A stretch of 37,720 nucleotides of DNA from Peterkaempfera griseoplana (GTDB lineage Bacteria; Actinomycetota; Actinomycetes; Streptomycetales; Streptomycetaceae): assembly GCF_001418575.1 (NCBI RefSeq), contig NZ_LIQR01000057.1:1-37720 (forward strand). The letters run 5' to 3'. Below the pieces are notes generated by a model. It saw nothing but the letters and a program-made list of their open reading frames with translations. It ran no database searches and was not told the origin of the DNA. The stretch's first letter is position 1; every line of letters starts with the position of its first letter. Below, piece after piece: positions 18,457 through 27,099 of this stretch. A program made the position numbers and the translations under genes.

Positions 18457-21400
18457 ATGACCAACCCCGAAGAGCCCCGTTACCGGGCCGTGCCCGCGCA
18501 GGTCGACCTGCCCGCCCTGGAGCACCAGGTGCTCTCCTTCTGGCGGGACAACAAGATCTTCCAGCGCAGCCTGGAGCAGTCCGAGGGCCGCCCCGAGTGG
18601 GTCTTCTTCGAGGGCCCGCCCACCGCCAACGGCATGCCCGGCGCCCACCACATCGAGGCCCGCGTCTTCAAGGACGTCTTCCCCCGCTACCGCACCATGA
18701 AGGGCTACCACGTCGGCCGCAAGGCCGGCTGGGACTGCCACGGGCTGCCGGTCGAGCTGGCGGTGGAGAAGGAGCTGGGCTTCACCGGCAAGCAGGACAT
18801 CGAGGCGTACGGCATCGCCGAGTTCAACGCCAGGTGCCGCGAGTCGGTCACCCGGCACACCGACGCCTTCGCGGAGCTCACCGAGCGGATGGGCTACTGG
18901 GTCGACCTGGACCAGGCCTACCGCACCATGGACCCCGCCTACATCGAGTCGGTGTGGTGGTCGCTGAAGCAGATCTTCGACAAGGGCCTGCTGGTGCAGG
19001 ACCACCGGGTCGCCCCCTGGTGCCCCCGCTGCGGCACCGGCCTCTCCGACCACGAACTCGCCCAGGGCTACGAGACCGTGGTCGACCCCTCGGTCTTCGT
19101 CCGCTTCCCGCTGACCTCCGGCCCGCTCGCCGGCCAGGCCTCGCTGCTGGTCTGGACGACGACCCCGTGGACCCTGGTCTCCAACACCGCGGTCGCCGCC
19201 CACCCCGAGGTCACCTACACGGTGGCCACCGACGGCACCGAGCAGCTGGTCGTCGCCGAGCCGCTGCTGGCCAAGGCGCTGGGCGAGGGCTGGACCGCCA
19301 CCGGGCAGACCTTCACCGGCGCCGAGATGGAGCGCTGGACCTACGACCGCCCCTTCGCGCTGGTCCCGATCGAGGACGCCCACTACGTCGTCAACGACAC
19401 CTATGTGACCACCGAGGACGGCACCGGCCTGGTCCACCAGTCCCCCGCCTTCGGCGAGGACGACCTGCGGGTCTGCCGCAGCTACGGACTGCCGGTGGTC
19501 AACCCGGTGCGCCCGGACGGCACCTTCGAGCCCGAAGTGCCGCTGGTCGGCGGGGTCTTCTTCAAGAAGGCCGACGAGGCGCTGGTGGCCGACCTCCAGG
19601 CCCGCGGCCTGCTCTTCCGCCACCTGCCCTACGAGCACAGCTACCCGCACTGCTGGCGCTGCCACACGGCGCTGCTCTACTACGCCCAGCCGTCCTGGTA
19701 CATCCGCACCACCGCGGTCAAGGACGCCCTGCTGCGCGAGAACGAGCGCACCAACTGGTTCCCGGAGAACATCAAGCACGGCCGCTTCGGGGACTGGCTC
19801 AACAACAACGTCGACTGGGCGCTGAGCCGCAAGCGCTACTGGGGCACCCCGCTGCCGATCTGGACCTGCGAGCAGGGCCACCTCACCTGTGTCGGCTCGC
19901 TCTCCGAGCTCGGCGAGCTGGCCGGCCGCGACCTCTCCGCGCTGGACCCGCACCGCCCCTACATCGACGACGTCACCCTCGACTGCCCCGAGTGCTCCGC
20001 CACCGCCACCCGGGTGCCCGAGGTCATCGACGCCTGGTACGACTCGGGTTCCATGCCGTTCGCGCAGTGGGGCTACCCGTACCGCAACCAGGAGCAGTTC
20101 GAGAAGAGCTACCCCGCGCAGTTCATCTCCGAGGCCATCGACCAGACCCGCGGCTGGTTCTACTCGCTGATGGCCGTCGGCACCCTGGTCTTCGACCGCA
20201 GCTCGTACGAGAACGTGGTCTGCCTGGGCCACATCCTCGCCGAGGACGGCCGCAAGATGTCCAAGCACCTGGGCAACATCCTGCAGCCCATCCCGCTGAT
20301 GGACCAGCACGGCGCCGACGCGGTGCGGTGGTTCATGGCCGCCGGCGGCTCCCCGTGGGCCGCCCGCCGGGTCGGCCACGGCACCATCCAGGAGGTGGTC
20401 CGCAAGACCCTCCTCACCTACTGGAACACCGTCGCCTTCCAGGCCCTGTACGCCCGCACCGCCGGCTGGGCCCCGTCCGCCGCCGACCCCGCCGCGGCCG
20501 AGCGGCCGCTGCTGGACCGCTGGCTGCTGTCCGAACTGGGCATCCTGGTACGAGAGGTGGACGCCGCGCTGGAGGCCTTCGACACCCAGCGTGCCGGCCG
20601 GCTGCTCTCCGCCTTCGTCGACGACCTCTCCAACTGGTACGTCCGCCGCTCCCGCCGCCGCTTCTGGCAGGGGGAGCCCGCCGCCCTGGCCACCCTCCAC
20701 GAGGTCGTGGACACCGTCACCCGGCTGATGGCCCCGCTGGTCCCGTTCATCACCGAGCGGGTCTGGCAGGACCTGGTGGTGACGGTGGTGCCGGACGCCC
20801 CCGCCTCGGTGCACCTGGCCTCCTGGCCGCAGGCCGACGAGAGCGTGATCGACACCGACCTCTCCCGGCACATGGCCCTGGTCCGCCGTCTGGTGGAGCT
20901 CGGCCGCGCCACCCGCGCCGACTCCGGGGTGAAGACCCGTCAGCCGCTCTCCCGGGCGCTGATCGCCGCCCAGGGCTGGGAGGAGCTGCCGGCCGAACTG
21001 CGCGGGCAGATCGCCGAGGAGCTCAACGTCTCCGAGCTCGCCTCGCTGGCCGAGGTCGGCGGCTCGCTGGTGGACACCACCGCCAAGGCCAACTTCCGGG
21101 CGCTGGGCAAGCGTTTCGGCAAGGGTGTGCAGGACGTCGCCAAGGCCATCGCGGCCGCCGACGCCGCCGCCCTCTCCGCCGCGCTGCGCGCCGGGGGCAC
21201 CGCTGCGGTCGAGGTGAACGGCGAGACCGTCGAACTCACCCCGGACGAGGTCGTGGTGACCGAGACCCCCCGCGAGGGCTGGGCCGTGGCCAACGAGTCC
21301 GGCGCCACCGTCGCCCTGGACCTGCACATCACCCCCGAGCTGCGCCGCACCGGCGTCGCCCGGGATGTGATCCGGCAGGTCCAGGAGGCCCGCAAGAGCA

Positions 21401-21600
21401 GCGGCCTGGACGTCGCCGACCGGATCGTGCTGCGGTGGACCGCCGAGGACCCGGAGACCGCCGGGGCGCTGGCCGAGCACGCCGGGCTGGTCGCCGACGA
21501 GGTGCTGGCGGTGGACTTCGCCGAGGGCGAGGCCGACTGGACCTCCGAGGCCTTCACCGACGAGTCCCTGGGCCTCTCCTTCCGCCTCCGCAAGGCCTGA
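18457..21600 (+). CDS. ileS: Isoleucyl-tRNA synthetase, IleS2-like with GxHH signature
   Basis: This 1047-residue class I synthetase charges tRNA-Ile and edits misactivated valine. The class signature that usually reads HxGH is G62-A63-H64-H65 here (NGMPGAHHIEA), with positions 1 and 3 swapped. The second signature is KMSKH (600-604). The editing domain includes VWTTTPWTLVSNTAVAAHPE and GTGLVHQSPAFGEDD. Both WDCHGLPVE and the Rossmann-fold DQTRGWFYSL are intact. Length and the absence of a C-terminal zinc-finger extension fit the eukaryote-like IleS2 group, which resists mupirocin. ATG at 18457 follows GGAGGAAGG (18440-18448); the open frame upstream belongs to the T-box leader. Two hairpins close the unit. 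Confidence 0.97.
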   Translation: MTNPEEPRYRAVPAQVDLPALEHQVLSFWRDNKIFQRSLEQSEGRPEWVFFEGPPTANGMPGAHHIEARVFKDVFPRYRTMKGYHVGRKAGWDCHGLPVELAVEKELGFTGKQDIEAYGIAEFNARCRESVTRHTDAFAELTERMGYWVDLDQAYRTMDPAYIESVWWSLKQIFDKGLLVQDHRVAPWCPRCGTGLSDHELAQGYETVVDPSVFVRFPLTSGPLAGQASLLVWTTTPWTLVSNTAVAAHPEVTYTVATDGTEQLVVAEPLLAKALGEGWTATGQTFTGAEMERWTYDRPFALVPIEDAHYVVNDTYVTTEDGTGLVHQSPAFGEDDLRVCRSYGLPVVNPVRPDGTFEPEVPLVGGVFFKKADEALVADLQARGLLFRHLPYEHSYPHCWRCHTALLYYAQPSWYIRTTAVKDALLRENERTNWFPENIKHGRFGDWLNNNVDWALSRKRYWGTPLPIWTCEQGHLTCVGSLSELGELAGRDLSALDPHRPYIDDVTLDCPECSATATRVPEVIDAWYDSGSMPFAQWGYPYRNQEQFEKSYPAQFISEAIDQTRGWFYSLMAVGTLVFDRSSYENVVCLGHILAEDGRKMSKHLGNILQPIPLMDQHGADAVRWFMAAGGSPWAARRVGHGTIQEVVRKTLLTYWNTVAFQALYARTAGWAPSAADPAAAERPLLDRWLLSELGILVREVDAALEAFDTQRAGRLLSAFVDDLSNWYVRRSRRRFWQGEPAALATLHEVVDTVTRLMAPLVPFITERVWQDLVVTVVPDAPASVHLASWPQADESVIDTDLSRHMALVRRLVELGRATRADSGVKTRQPLSRALIAAQGWEELPAELRGQIAEELNVSELASLAEVGGSLVDTTAKANFRALGKRFGKGVQDVAKAIAAADAAALSAALRAGGTAAVEVNGETVELTPDEVVVTETPREGWAVANESGATVALDLHITPELRRTGVARDVIRQVQEARKSSGLDVADRIVLRWTAEDPETAGALAEHAGLVADEVLAVDFAEGEADWTSEAFTDESLGLSFRLRKA

Positions 21601-21621
21601 CCTCCGGCCCGACCCGGCCGC

Positions 21622-21657
21622 CGGCAGCCCCGGGCCCCCACGGGCCCGGGGCTGCCG
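21622..21657 (+). terminator. Rho-independent-like hairpin after ileS
   Basis: A 16-bp perfect stem, CGGCAGCCCCGGGCCC (21622-21637) against GGGCCCGGGGCTGCCG (21642-21657), encloses a four-base loop and is followed by CTTTCG. It lies 22 bp after the ileS stop. Confidence 0.85.
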
Positions 21658-21734
21658 CTTTCGCCCGGTCCGGGCCGCACCGCCACCCCGCGGCGCCCAC
21701 CGAGGCCCGGCCGGCCGGGCGCCTCACCGCGGAC

Positions 21735-21783
21735 ACACAGAACGGCGCCCCCACCGCATCGCGGTGGGGGCGCCGTTCTGTGT
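21735..21783. terminator. Perfect 23-bp hairpin between ileS and divIVA
   Basis: The arm at 21735-21757 is the exact reverse complement of 21761-21783, with a three-base loop (ATC). The outer part ACACAGAACGG is less GC-rich and gives short A- and T-containing flanks on both strands. It probably terminates divIVA transcription from the minus strand and backs up the ileS terminator. Confidence 0.85.
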
Positions 21784-21821
21784 CGCGGGTCATGTGACGA
21801 GCATCACGCCGACCCGCTCCC

Positions 21822-22997
21822 TCAGTTGTCGTTCTCCTCGTCGATGAGGAAGCCGCGCATCGGGGTCGGGGCCTGCTGCAGCGGCTGCGGGGGCTGCGGC
21901 CGGACCGCGGCCATCGGCTGGGTCATCCCGGCCGGGGCCATCGGCGAGTTCTGGCCGCCGCCGAAGCCGCCGCCCTGACCGTTGGCACCGAAGGACTGCT
22001 GCCCGCCGAAGCTGGGCTGGCTGCCGCCGCCGAAGGACTGCTGTCCGCCGAAGGTCTGGCCGCCCATGCCCGAGGGAGCGCCGGCCGGCGCCATCGACGC
22101 CGCCGGGGGCAGCGAAGCGGTGGCCGGGGTGCGCGGCGGGGCGAGCGAGTCGTCCGCCTGCGACTCCAGCTGACGCAGCTGGGTCTCCAGGTAGGACTTC
22201 AGCCGGGTCCGGTACTCGCGCTCGAAGGCGCGCAGGTCCTCGACCTTGCGCTCCAGCGTGGCGCGGGCGGACTCCAGGGAGCCCATGGCCACCCGGTGCT
22301 TCTCCTGCGCGTCCCGCTCCAGGGCGTCGGCCTTGGACCGGGCGTCGCGCTCAAGTCCCTCGGCGCGGCTGCGGGCCTCACCGACGATCTTGTTGGCCTC
22401 GGAACGGGCCTCGGCGATCGCCTGGTCGGCGGTCTGCTGGGCGAGCGCCAGCACGCGGGCCGCGCTGTCGCCGCCCGGGCCCTGCTGCTGCTGCATGTGC
22501 GGAGGACCGCCCATGGGGCCGCCCATCGGGCCGCCCATGGGGCCACCGGGGCCCATGGGGCCTCCCATGGGACCAGGGCCCATGGGTCCGCCCATCTGCT
22601 GCGGCATCGGCGGCTGGCCACCGGGGCCGGCGGGCAGCTGCGGCGGGCCGCCCATCTGCTGCTGGCCGCCCGGGGGCAGGCCGAGCTGCTGGGGGCCGCC
22701 CATCTGCTGCGGCATCTGCTGCTGGCCCGGGATGGGCGGTCCCGATATGGCAGCGGGCACCGGAGCGTTGGGGCGCTGCTGCTGCTCCTGCTCCTTGCGC
22801 ATGTTCTGCTGGTTCTGCGCGGCGGCGCGGGTCGCAGCGGCCAGCTTGGCGCGCAGGTCCTCGTTCTCGCGGAGCAGTCGCGTCAGCTCTGCTTCGACCT
22901 CGTCGAGGAAGGCATCGACCTCGTCCTCGTCATAGCCTTCGCGGAGGCGGACGGTCGTGAACTGCTTGTTACGAACGTCCTCGGGGGTCAACGGCAT
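21822..22997 (-). CDS. divIVA: DivIVA, polar growth determinant
   Basis: DivIVA assembles at hyphal tips and drives polar growth. The 391 residues begin with the membrane-binding domain (MPLTPEDVRNKQFTTVRLRE, then GYDEDEVDAFLDEVE) and a first coiled coil to about 72. A Pro/Gln/Gly/Met-rich linker (about 73-175) holds repeated QQMGGP and GGPMGG units. The long second coiled coil runs from about 178 to 282 (ARVLALAQQTADQAIAEARS onward). A Gly/Gln/Ser-rich tail with repeated GGQQSFG units ends in GFLIDEEND. This is the streptomycete architecture with a PQG-rich segment between coiled coils. ATG at 22997 is clear. It is the last gene of the dcw block, 48 bp after sepG, and ends near the strong hairpin. 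Confidence 0.97.
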   Translation of the reverse strand: MPLTPEDVRNKQFTTVRLREGYDEDEVDAFLDEVEAELTRLLRENEDLRAKLAAATRAAAQNQQNMRKEQEQQQRPNAPVPAAISGPPIPGQQQMPQQMGGPQQLGLPPGGQQQMGGPPQLPAGPGGQPPMPQQMGGPMGPGPMGGPMGPGGPMGGPMGGPMGGPPHMQQQQGPGGDSAARVLALAQQTADQAIAEARSEANKIVGEARSRAEGLERDARSKADALERDAQEKHRVAMGSLESARATLERKVEDLRAFEREYRTRLKSYLETQLRQLESQADDSLAPPRTPATASLPPAASMAPAGAPSGMGGQTFGGQQSFGGGSQPSFGGQQSFGANGQGGGFGGGQNSPMAPAGMTQPMAAVRPQPPQPLQQAPTPMRGFLIDEENDN

Positions 22998-23045
22998 CTC
23001 TTCACCTCAACGTGATCGTCGGCACACCGGCGTCCTGTCGCGCGC

Positions 23046-23336
23046 TTACCACGGCAGTCTCACCACGAGCGAGATCAGGACATACACAATGATCATCAGT
23101 ACGAAGAAGGACAGGTCGAGCGCCACGCCCCCGAGACGTAGCGGCGGAATGAACCGCCGCAGAAGCTTGAGCGGCGGATCCGTGACAGTGTACGTGGCCT
23201 CGAGGACCACAATCATGGCCCTCCCGGGGTGCCAGGAGCGGGCGAACTGGAACACCCAGTCCATCACCAGCCGGAAGAGCAGGATGATCAGGAAGACGGT
23301 CAGTGCGTAGTAGAGCACTGCCGACACGATGCCCAT
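23046..23336 (-). CDS. sepG: YggT/YlmG-family membrane protein, SepG type
   Basis: The 96-residue protein has two membrane helices (about 1-25 and 70-93) joined by a conserved cytoplasmic or membrane-edge segment with ATYTVTDPPLKLLRRFIPPL, the YggT hallmark. In streptomycetes the homologue SepG helps place the Z-ring and affects nucleoid shape in sporulating hyphae. ATG at 23336 is preferred over the upstream in-frame ATG at 23363, because it opens the first helix directly and has AGGGAAG at good spacing. It lies between sepF and divIVA on the same strand. Confidence 0.93.
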   Translation of the reverse strand: MGIVSAVLYYALTVFLIILLFRLVMDWVFQFARSWHPGRAMIVVLEATYTVTDPPLKLLRRFIPPLRLGGVALDLSFFVLMIIVYVLISLVVRLPW

Positions 23337-23401
23337 CGCGCTTCCCTCTCCCTGTCCGTTCACTCACTGTCAGCGGATCCGTACCTGGTGTTGTGGCTGG
23401 G

Positions 23402-24001
23402 TCAGCTCTGGTTGAAGAACCCACCCTCGGCGATACGGGCCTTGTCCTCCGCCGTGACATCGACGTTAGCAGGAGACAGCAGGAACACCTTCTGCGTCAC
23501 CCGCTCGATGCTGCCGTGCAGACCGAAGACGAGTCCAGCCGCGAAGTCTACGAGGCGCTTGGCGTCGGTGTCGTCCATCTCCGTGAGATTCATGATCACG
23601 GGGGTGCCGTCACGGAAGTGTTCCCCGATGGTGCGGGCCTCGTTGTAGGTTCGGGGGTGGAGTGTGGTGATGCGGTACGGCTCTCGCTCGTTGACGACCT
23701 TGGGCATGATCACCGGGGCGCTCTTCTCCACGTGACGGCGTTCGGGTGTGATGGAGGACACCGGAGCCATCCGTGCCGGCTCCTGGCGGATCGGCACCGC
23801 CTGCGCCGCCGGAGCGGCATGCGGGACCGCGTGGGCCGCGGCCGCAGCCGGCTGCTGCCGGGGCACCTCCTCGGTGCGCGCGCCACGCAGCGGCTCGGGG
23901 TCCGCGTCGTAGTCGTCGTCGGGGTCGTACCCCTGGCCGTCGTACGTCTCGTCCTCCACGAGGCCGAGGTAGACCGCCATCTTGCGCATAGCGCCGGCCA
24001 T
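23402..24001 (-). CDS. sepF: SepF, Z-ring membrane anchor
   Basis: SepF tethers FtsZ to the membrane and substitutes for FtsA, which actinobacteria lack. The 199 residues start with an amphipathic membrane-targeting helix ([17 protein letters not shown]). An acidic, then Ala/Pro-rich linker follows (18-100), and then the globular SepF domain (about 105-185) with [40 protein letters not shown] and [14 protein letters not shown] at 24001 has GGAGG eight bases upstream. The 216-bp gap upstream holds a low-GC pocket with a tandem repeat, suggesting a local promoter in addition to read-through from ftsZ. Confidence 0.96.
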   Translation of the reverse strand: MAGAMRKMAVYLGLVEDETYDGQGYDPDDDYDADPEPLRGARTEEVPRQQPAAAAAHAVPHAAPAAQAVPIRQEPARMAPVSSITPERRHVEKSAPVIMPKVVNEREPYRITTLHPRTYNEARTIGEHFRDGTPVIMNLTEMDDTDAKRLVDFAAGLVFGLHGSIERVTQKVFLLSPANVDVTAEDKARIAEGGFFNQS

Positions 24002-24170
24002 ACTCCTGTCCTCCGCTCTGTGGTGGATCGGCCCGTCACCGGCCAGACCCCGCCCCCGACGGCGCCGGAGGTCGGGACCGCGGTCCGCCCGGCGCCCGAC
24101 GATGCGTCAGGTCCGCTGCGTGGCCGCGGACATACGATCCACGATTCGCCGCCGCAATGCGAAGGCGATG

Positions 24171-24224
24171 CATCTTGTCCTATTTTGTCCTGTGGTCTGA
24201 TCTACTAACCGGTGACGTTACCGG
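24171..24224 (-). promoter_or_regulatory. Candidate sepF control region: tandem AGGACAA repeat and adjacent palindrome
   Basis: On the minus strand two AGGACAA copies lie exactly 10 bp apart (24175-24181 and 24185-24191) in a local AT-rich pocket. Beside them is a near-perfect 16-bp palindrome, CCGGTgACGTtACCGG (24209-24224), which overlaps the yggS stop. A TAGGAC hexamer within the repeat could serve as a -10 element, but no good -35 was found. The arrangement suggests an activator or repressor site; the protein is unknown. Confidence 0.4.
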
Positions 24225-25006
24225 AGGGGTGGCCGCGCGCCGAGTACCGCCGTTCCGACGCGCACATGTGTCGCACCGGCGGCAACGGCCTGTTCGAGGT
24301 CGCCGCTCATCCCCGCCGAGACCATCGTGGCAGCCGGATGGGCCGCCCGTACTGCGCTTGCGATTTCCGCCAGGCGGCCGAAAGCCGCCGCCGGATCGCC
24401 GGCGTAGCGGCCGGCGAGCGGAGCCACCGTCATCACGCCCGCTAGGGCCAGCCCGGGCGCCGCCGCGATGGCGTCGGCGAGGGCCGCCACCTCATCGGGG
24501 GACACCCCGGCCCGGCCTGCACCGCCGGCCGACTCCCGGTCCAGGGCCACCTGCACCAGGCAGCCCAGATCCGGCCGTCCGGCCTTCAGCACCGCCGAGG
24601 AGAGCGCCTCCACCAGCCGCAGCCGGTCGACGGAGTGCACATAATCCGCATAACCAATCACGGAGCGCACCTTGTTGGTCTGCAGCTGCCCGACGAAGTG
24701 CCAGGTCAGTGGCAGATCCGCACACTCGGCGGCCTTGGGGGCGGCGTCCTGGTCCCGGTTCTCGGCCACCTCCCGCACCCCGAGGGAGGCGAGCAGCCGG
24801 GTGTCCGCCGCCGGATAGGTCTTGGTGACCACCACCAGGGTGACCTCGTCGCGTGGGCGCCCGGCGGCGGCGCAGGCCGCGGCGATGCGCTGCTCCACCC
24901 CGGCGAGGTTGGCGCGCAACTGCTCGCGGCGCGCCGGGTCGGGTCCGGTCGGGGCATCGGGGAACGACGGGCCGTCGGGGAACGACCCGTCACCGTGATT
25001 CGTCAT
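24218..25006 (-). CDS. yggS: YggS/YBL036C-family pyridoxal-phosphate homeostasis protein
   Basis: This is the single-domain PLP-binding protein linked to vitamin B6 and amino acid homeostasis. The 262 residues include the PLP lysine K62 in LVVVTKTYPA, WHFVGQLQTNK, YVHSVDRL, GVMTVAPL and the phosphate-binding SAGMSGDLEQAVAAGATHVR followed by VGTAVLG. The first 25 residues form a Gly/Asp/Pro-rich extension. ATG at 25006 overlaps the stop of the upstream gene as ATGA (25003-25006), so the pair is translationally coupled. Position in the dcw block matches the Bacillus ylmE gene. Confidence 0.95.
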   Translation of the reverse strand: MTNHGDGSFPDGPSFPDAPTGPDPARREQLRANLAGVEQRIAAACAAAGRPRDEVTLVVVTKTYPAADTRLLASLGVREVAENRDQDAAPKAAECADLPLTWHFVGQLQTNKVRSVIGYADYVHSVDRLRLVEALSSAVLKAGRPDLGCLVQVALDRESAGGAGRAGVSPDEVAALADAIAAAPGLALAGVMTVAPLAGRYAGDPAAAFGRLAEIASAVRAAHPAATMVSAGMSGDLEQAVAAGATHVRVGTAVLGARPPLR

Positions 25007-25743
25007 CTCTCCTGTGGATCCAACCAGACGTAGCCGGCGAGGCGCCCGGTGCGCTGCTCACGGCGGTAGGAGAAGTGGTCCACCGACTCCATGGTGCAGA
25101 CCGGGGAGCGGTGCAGGTCGGTGACGCCCGCCTCGGCGAGCTGGGCGTGCACTCCGGCGGGCACGTCCAGGGCGGGGGTCCCCCAGCCGGTGGTGGCGTA
25201 CGCCGCCGGGACGACCGCGGCGACCTCGGCCCGCAGCGCCTCGGGGACCTCGTAGCAGCGGCCGCAGACGGTGGGCCCGGTGACGGCGGTGATCCGCTCC
25301 GGACGGGCGCCCAGCCGCACCATCGCCTCCACGGCCGCGGGGACGACCCCGGCGGCGAGGCCCGGCCGGCCGGCGTGGGCGGCGGCGGCCACCCCGGCGA
25401 CGGGGTCGGCCAGCAGCACGGGTGCGCAGTCGGCGGTGAGCACCGCCAGGGCGAGCCCGGGGCGGGTGGTGACGACCGCGTCCACCCGAGGTGCCTCGCC
25501 GTCCTGCTGACGGCCGGTGGCCTCGGCGACCTCCCGGCCGTGCACCTGGTTCATCCAGACCACGTCCGCCGGGTCCAGGCCGAGGGAGCCTGCGGCGAGC
25601 GCCCGGTTGCTGCGCACGGCGGCGGCGTCGTCGCCGACCGCACCGCCGAGGTTGAGCTCTCCGTACGGAGCGGAGCTCACTCCGCCCCACCGGTCGGTGA
25701 AGGCGAAGTGAGCCCCGTCGCGCTCGATGCGCTGCCCGATCAC
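25003..25743 (-). CDS. pgeF: YfiH/LACC1-family protein, peptidoglycan editing factor
   Basis: The family was named polyphenol oxidase; members are now known as purine nucleoside-processing enzymes and, in E. coli, as a factor that prevents wrong amino acids in peptidoglycan stems. The 246 residues carry the metal-site residues H68 (QVHGREV), C106 (LTADCAPVL) and H123 (AAHAGRPGL). The start is GTG at 25743 with GGGGAG upstream. It lies 34 bp after ftsZ and overlaps yggS by four bases. Its place next to mur genes is consistent with peptidoglycan quality control. Confidence 0.93.
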   Translation of the reverse strand: MIGQRIERDGAHFAFTDRWGGVSSAPYGELNLGGAVGDDAAAVRSNRALAAGSLGLDPADVVWMNQVHGREVAEATGRQQDGEAPRVDAVVTTRPGLALAVLTADCAPVLLADPVAGVAAAAHAGRPGLAAGVVPAAVEAMVRLGARPERITAVTGPTVCGRCYEVPEALRAEVAAVVPAAYATTGWGTPALDVPAGVHAQLAEAGVTDLHRSPVCTMESVDHFSYRREQRTGRLAGYVWLDPQER

Positions 25744-25777
25744 TCGCTGCTCCCCGGGCGCGCCGCTATCGGTGCGG

Positions 25778-26974
25778 TCACTTGAGGAAGTCCGGGACGT
25801 CCAGCTCCTCGGCCGGGGTCTCGACGTAGGGGCGCACCGGCGGGACCTGCGGCGGCACCGGGGGGCTCACCGGGGCGGGGACCGACTCGGAACGGCTCGC
25901 CGGGACCTCGTCGGAGGCGGCGACGGAGCCCAGGGACCCGTAGGAGGGGCGTGCCGGGGCCGGGCGGTCGCGGTCGCGGTCCTGCGGGGTGGACTTCACC
26001 ACCGGGTCGCGGACGATGGCCGGGGGCTGGCCGCCGTCGAAGCCGGCGGCGATCACGGTCACCCGCACCTCGTCGCCGAGGGCGTCGTCGATGACCGCGC
26101 CGAAGATGATGTTGGCCTCCGGGTGGGCGGCCTCGCTGACCAGCTGGGCCGCCTCGTTGATCTCGAAGAGGCCGAGGTCGGATCCGCCGGAGATGGAGAG
26201 CAGCACCCCGCGGGCGCCGTCGATGGAGGCCTCCAGCAGCGGCGATGAGATGGCCATCTCGGCGGCGGCCTTGGCGCGGTCCTCACCGCGGGCGGAGCCG
26301 ATGCCCATCAGGGCGGACCCGGCGTCCGACATCACCGACTTGACGTCGGCGAAGTCCAGGTTGATCAGACCGGGGGTGGTGATCAGGTCGGTGATGCCCT
26401 GCACACCGGAGAGCAGCACCTGGTCCGCGGAGCGGAACGCGTCCAGCACGCTGACCTGGCGGTCGGAGATGGACAGCAGCCGGTCGTTGGGGATGACGAT
26501 GAGGGTGTCGACCTCTTCGCGCAGCTGCGCGATGCCGTCCTCGGCCTGGTTGGCGCGGCGGCGGCCCTCGAAGGTGAAGGGCCGGGTGACCACACCGATG
26601 GTCAGGGCGCCCAGCGAGCGGGCGATGTTGGCCACCACGGGTGCGCCGCCGGTGCCGGTGCCGCCGCCCTCGCCGGCGGTGACGAAGACCATGTCGGCCC
26701 CCTTGAGGACCTCCTCGATCTCCTCGCGGTGGTCCTCCGCGGCCTTGCGGCCGACCTCGGGGTTGGCGCCTGCGCCCAGACCCCGGGTGAGTTCACGGCC
26801 CACGTCGAGCTTGACGTCGGCGTCGCTCATCAGGAGGGCCTGCGCATCGGTGTTGATCGCGATGAACTCGACGCCCTTGAGCCCGACCTCGATCATCCGG
26901 TTGATGGCGTTGACGCCACCGCCGCCGATTCCGACGACCTTGATGACTGCGAGGTAGTTCTGCGGTGCTGCCAC
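25778..26974 (-). CDS. ftsZ: Cell division GTPase FtsZ
   Basis: FtsZ polymerises into the Z-ring; in streptomycetes it is needed for cross-walls and sporulation septa rather than for viability. The 398 residues include the GTP-binding glycine loop GIGGGGVNA (15-23), the tubulin signature GGGTGTG (103-109), the T7 synergy loop [15 protein letters not shown] (205-219) and the C-terminal peptide DVPDFLK that binds SepF and other partners. A Pro/Ser/Arg linker precedes the tail. The start is GTG at 26974 with GAGAGG nine bases upstream. The 339-bp region upstream has its own promoter, four WhiA-like motifs, an inverted repeat and a leader hairpin, so expression is probably boosted in sporulating hyphae. 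Confidence 0.98.
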   Translation of the reverse strand: MAAPQNYLAVIKVVGIGGGGVNAINRMIEVGLKGVEFIAINTDAQALLMSDADVKLDVGRELTRGLGAGANPEVGRKAAEDHREEIEEVLKGADMVFVTAGEGGGTGTGGAPVVANIARSLGALTIGVVTRPFTFEGRRRANQAEDGIAQLREEVDTLIVIPNDRLLSISDRQVSVLDAFRSADQVLLSGVQGITDLITTPGLINLDFADVKSVMSDAGSALMGIGSARGEDRAKAAAEMAISSPLLEASIDGARGVLLSISGGSDLGLFEINEAAQLVSEAAHPEANIIFGAVIDDALGDEVRVTVIAAGFDGGQPPAIVRDPVVKSTPQDRDRDRPAPARPSYGSLGSVAASDEVPASRSESVPAPVSPPVPPQVPPVRPYVETPAEELDVPDFLK

Positions 26975-27060
26975 GTCGAAGGCCTCTCGCCTCGAGTTAC
27001 CGGGTCGGACGGCTGCGTGGTGAGTGCCGTACGACGGATGCCCATGGGTGGGGTGCCCGT

Positions 27061-27082
27061 TTCCGGGGTCGATGCCCCGGAA
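27061..27082 (-). promoter_or_regulatory. Hairpin in the ftsZ mRNA leader
   Basis: A perfect 8-bp stem TTCCGGGG / CCCCGGAA with a six-base loop lies about 90 nt before the ftsZ start and downstream of the predicted promoter. It is far from the ribosome-binding site, so a role in mRNA stability or attenuation is more likely than direct occlusion. Function is inferred. Confidence 0.45.
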
Positions 27083-27099
27083 TGCCGACCGCCGACCCG

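Noticed and set aside
18130-21480. 1116-codon open frame on the minus strand opposite ileS
   Set aside because: It is the shadow of ileS; it has no family resemblance and crosses the T-box leader.
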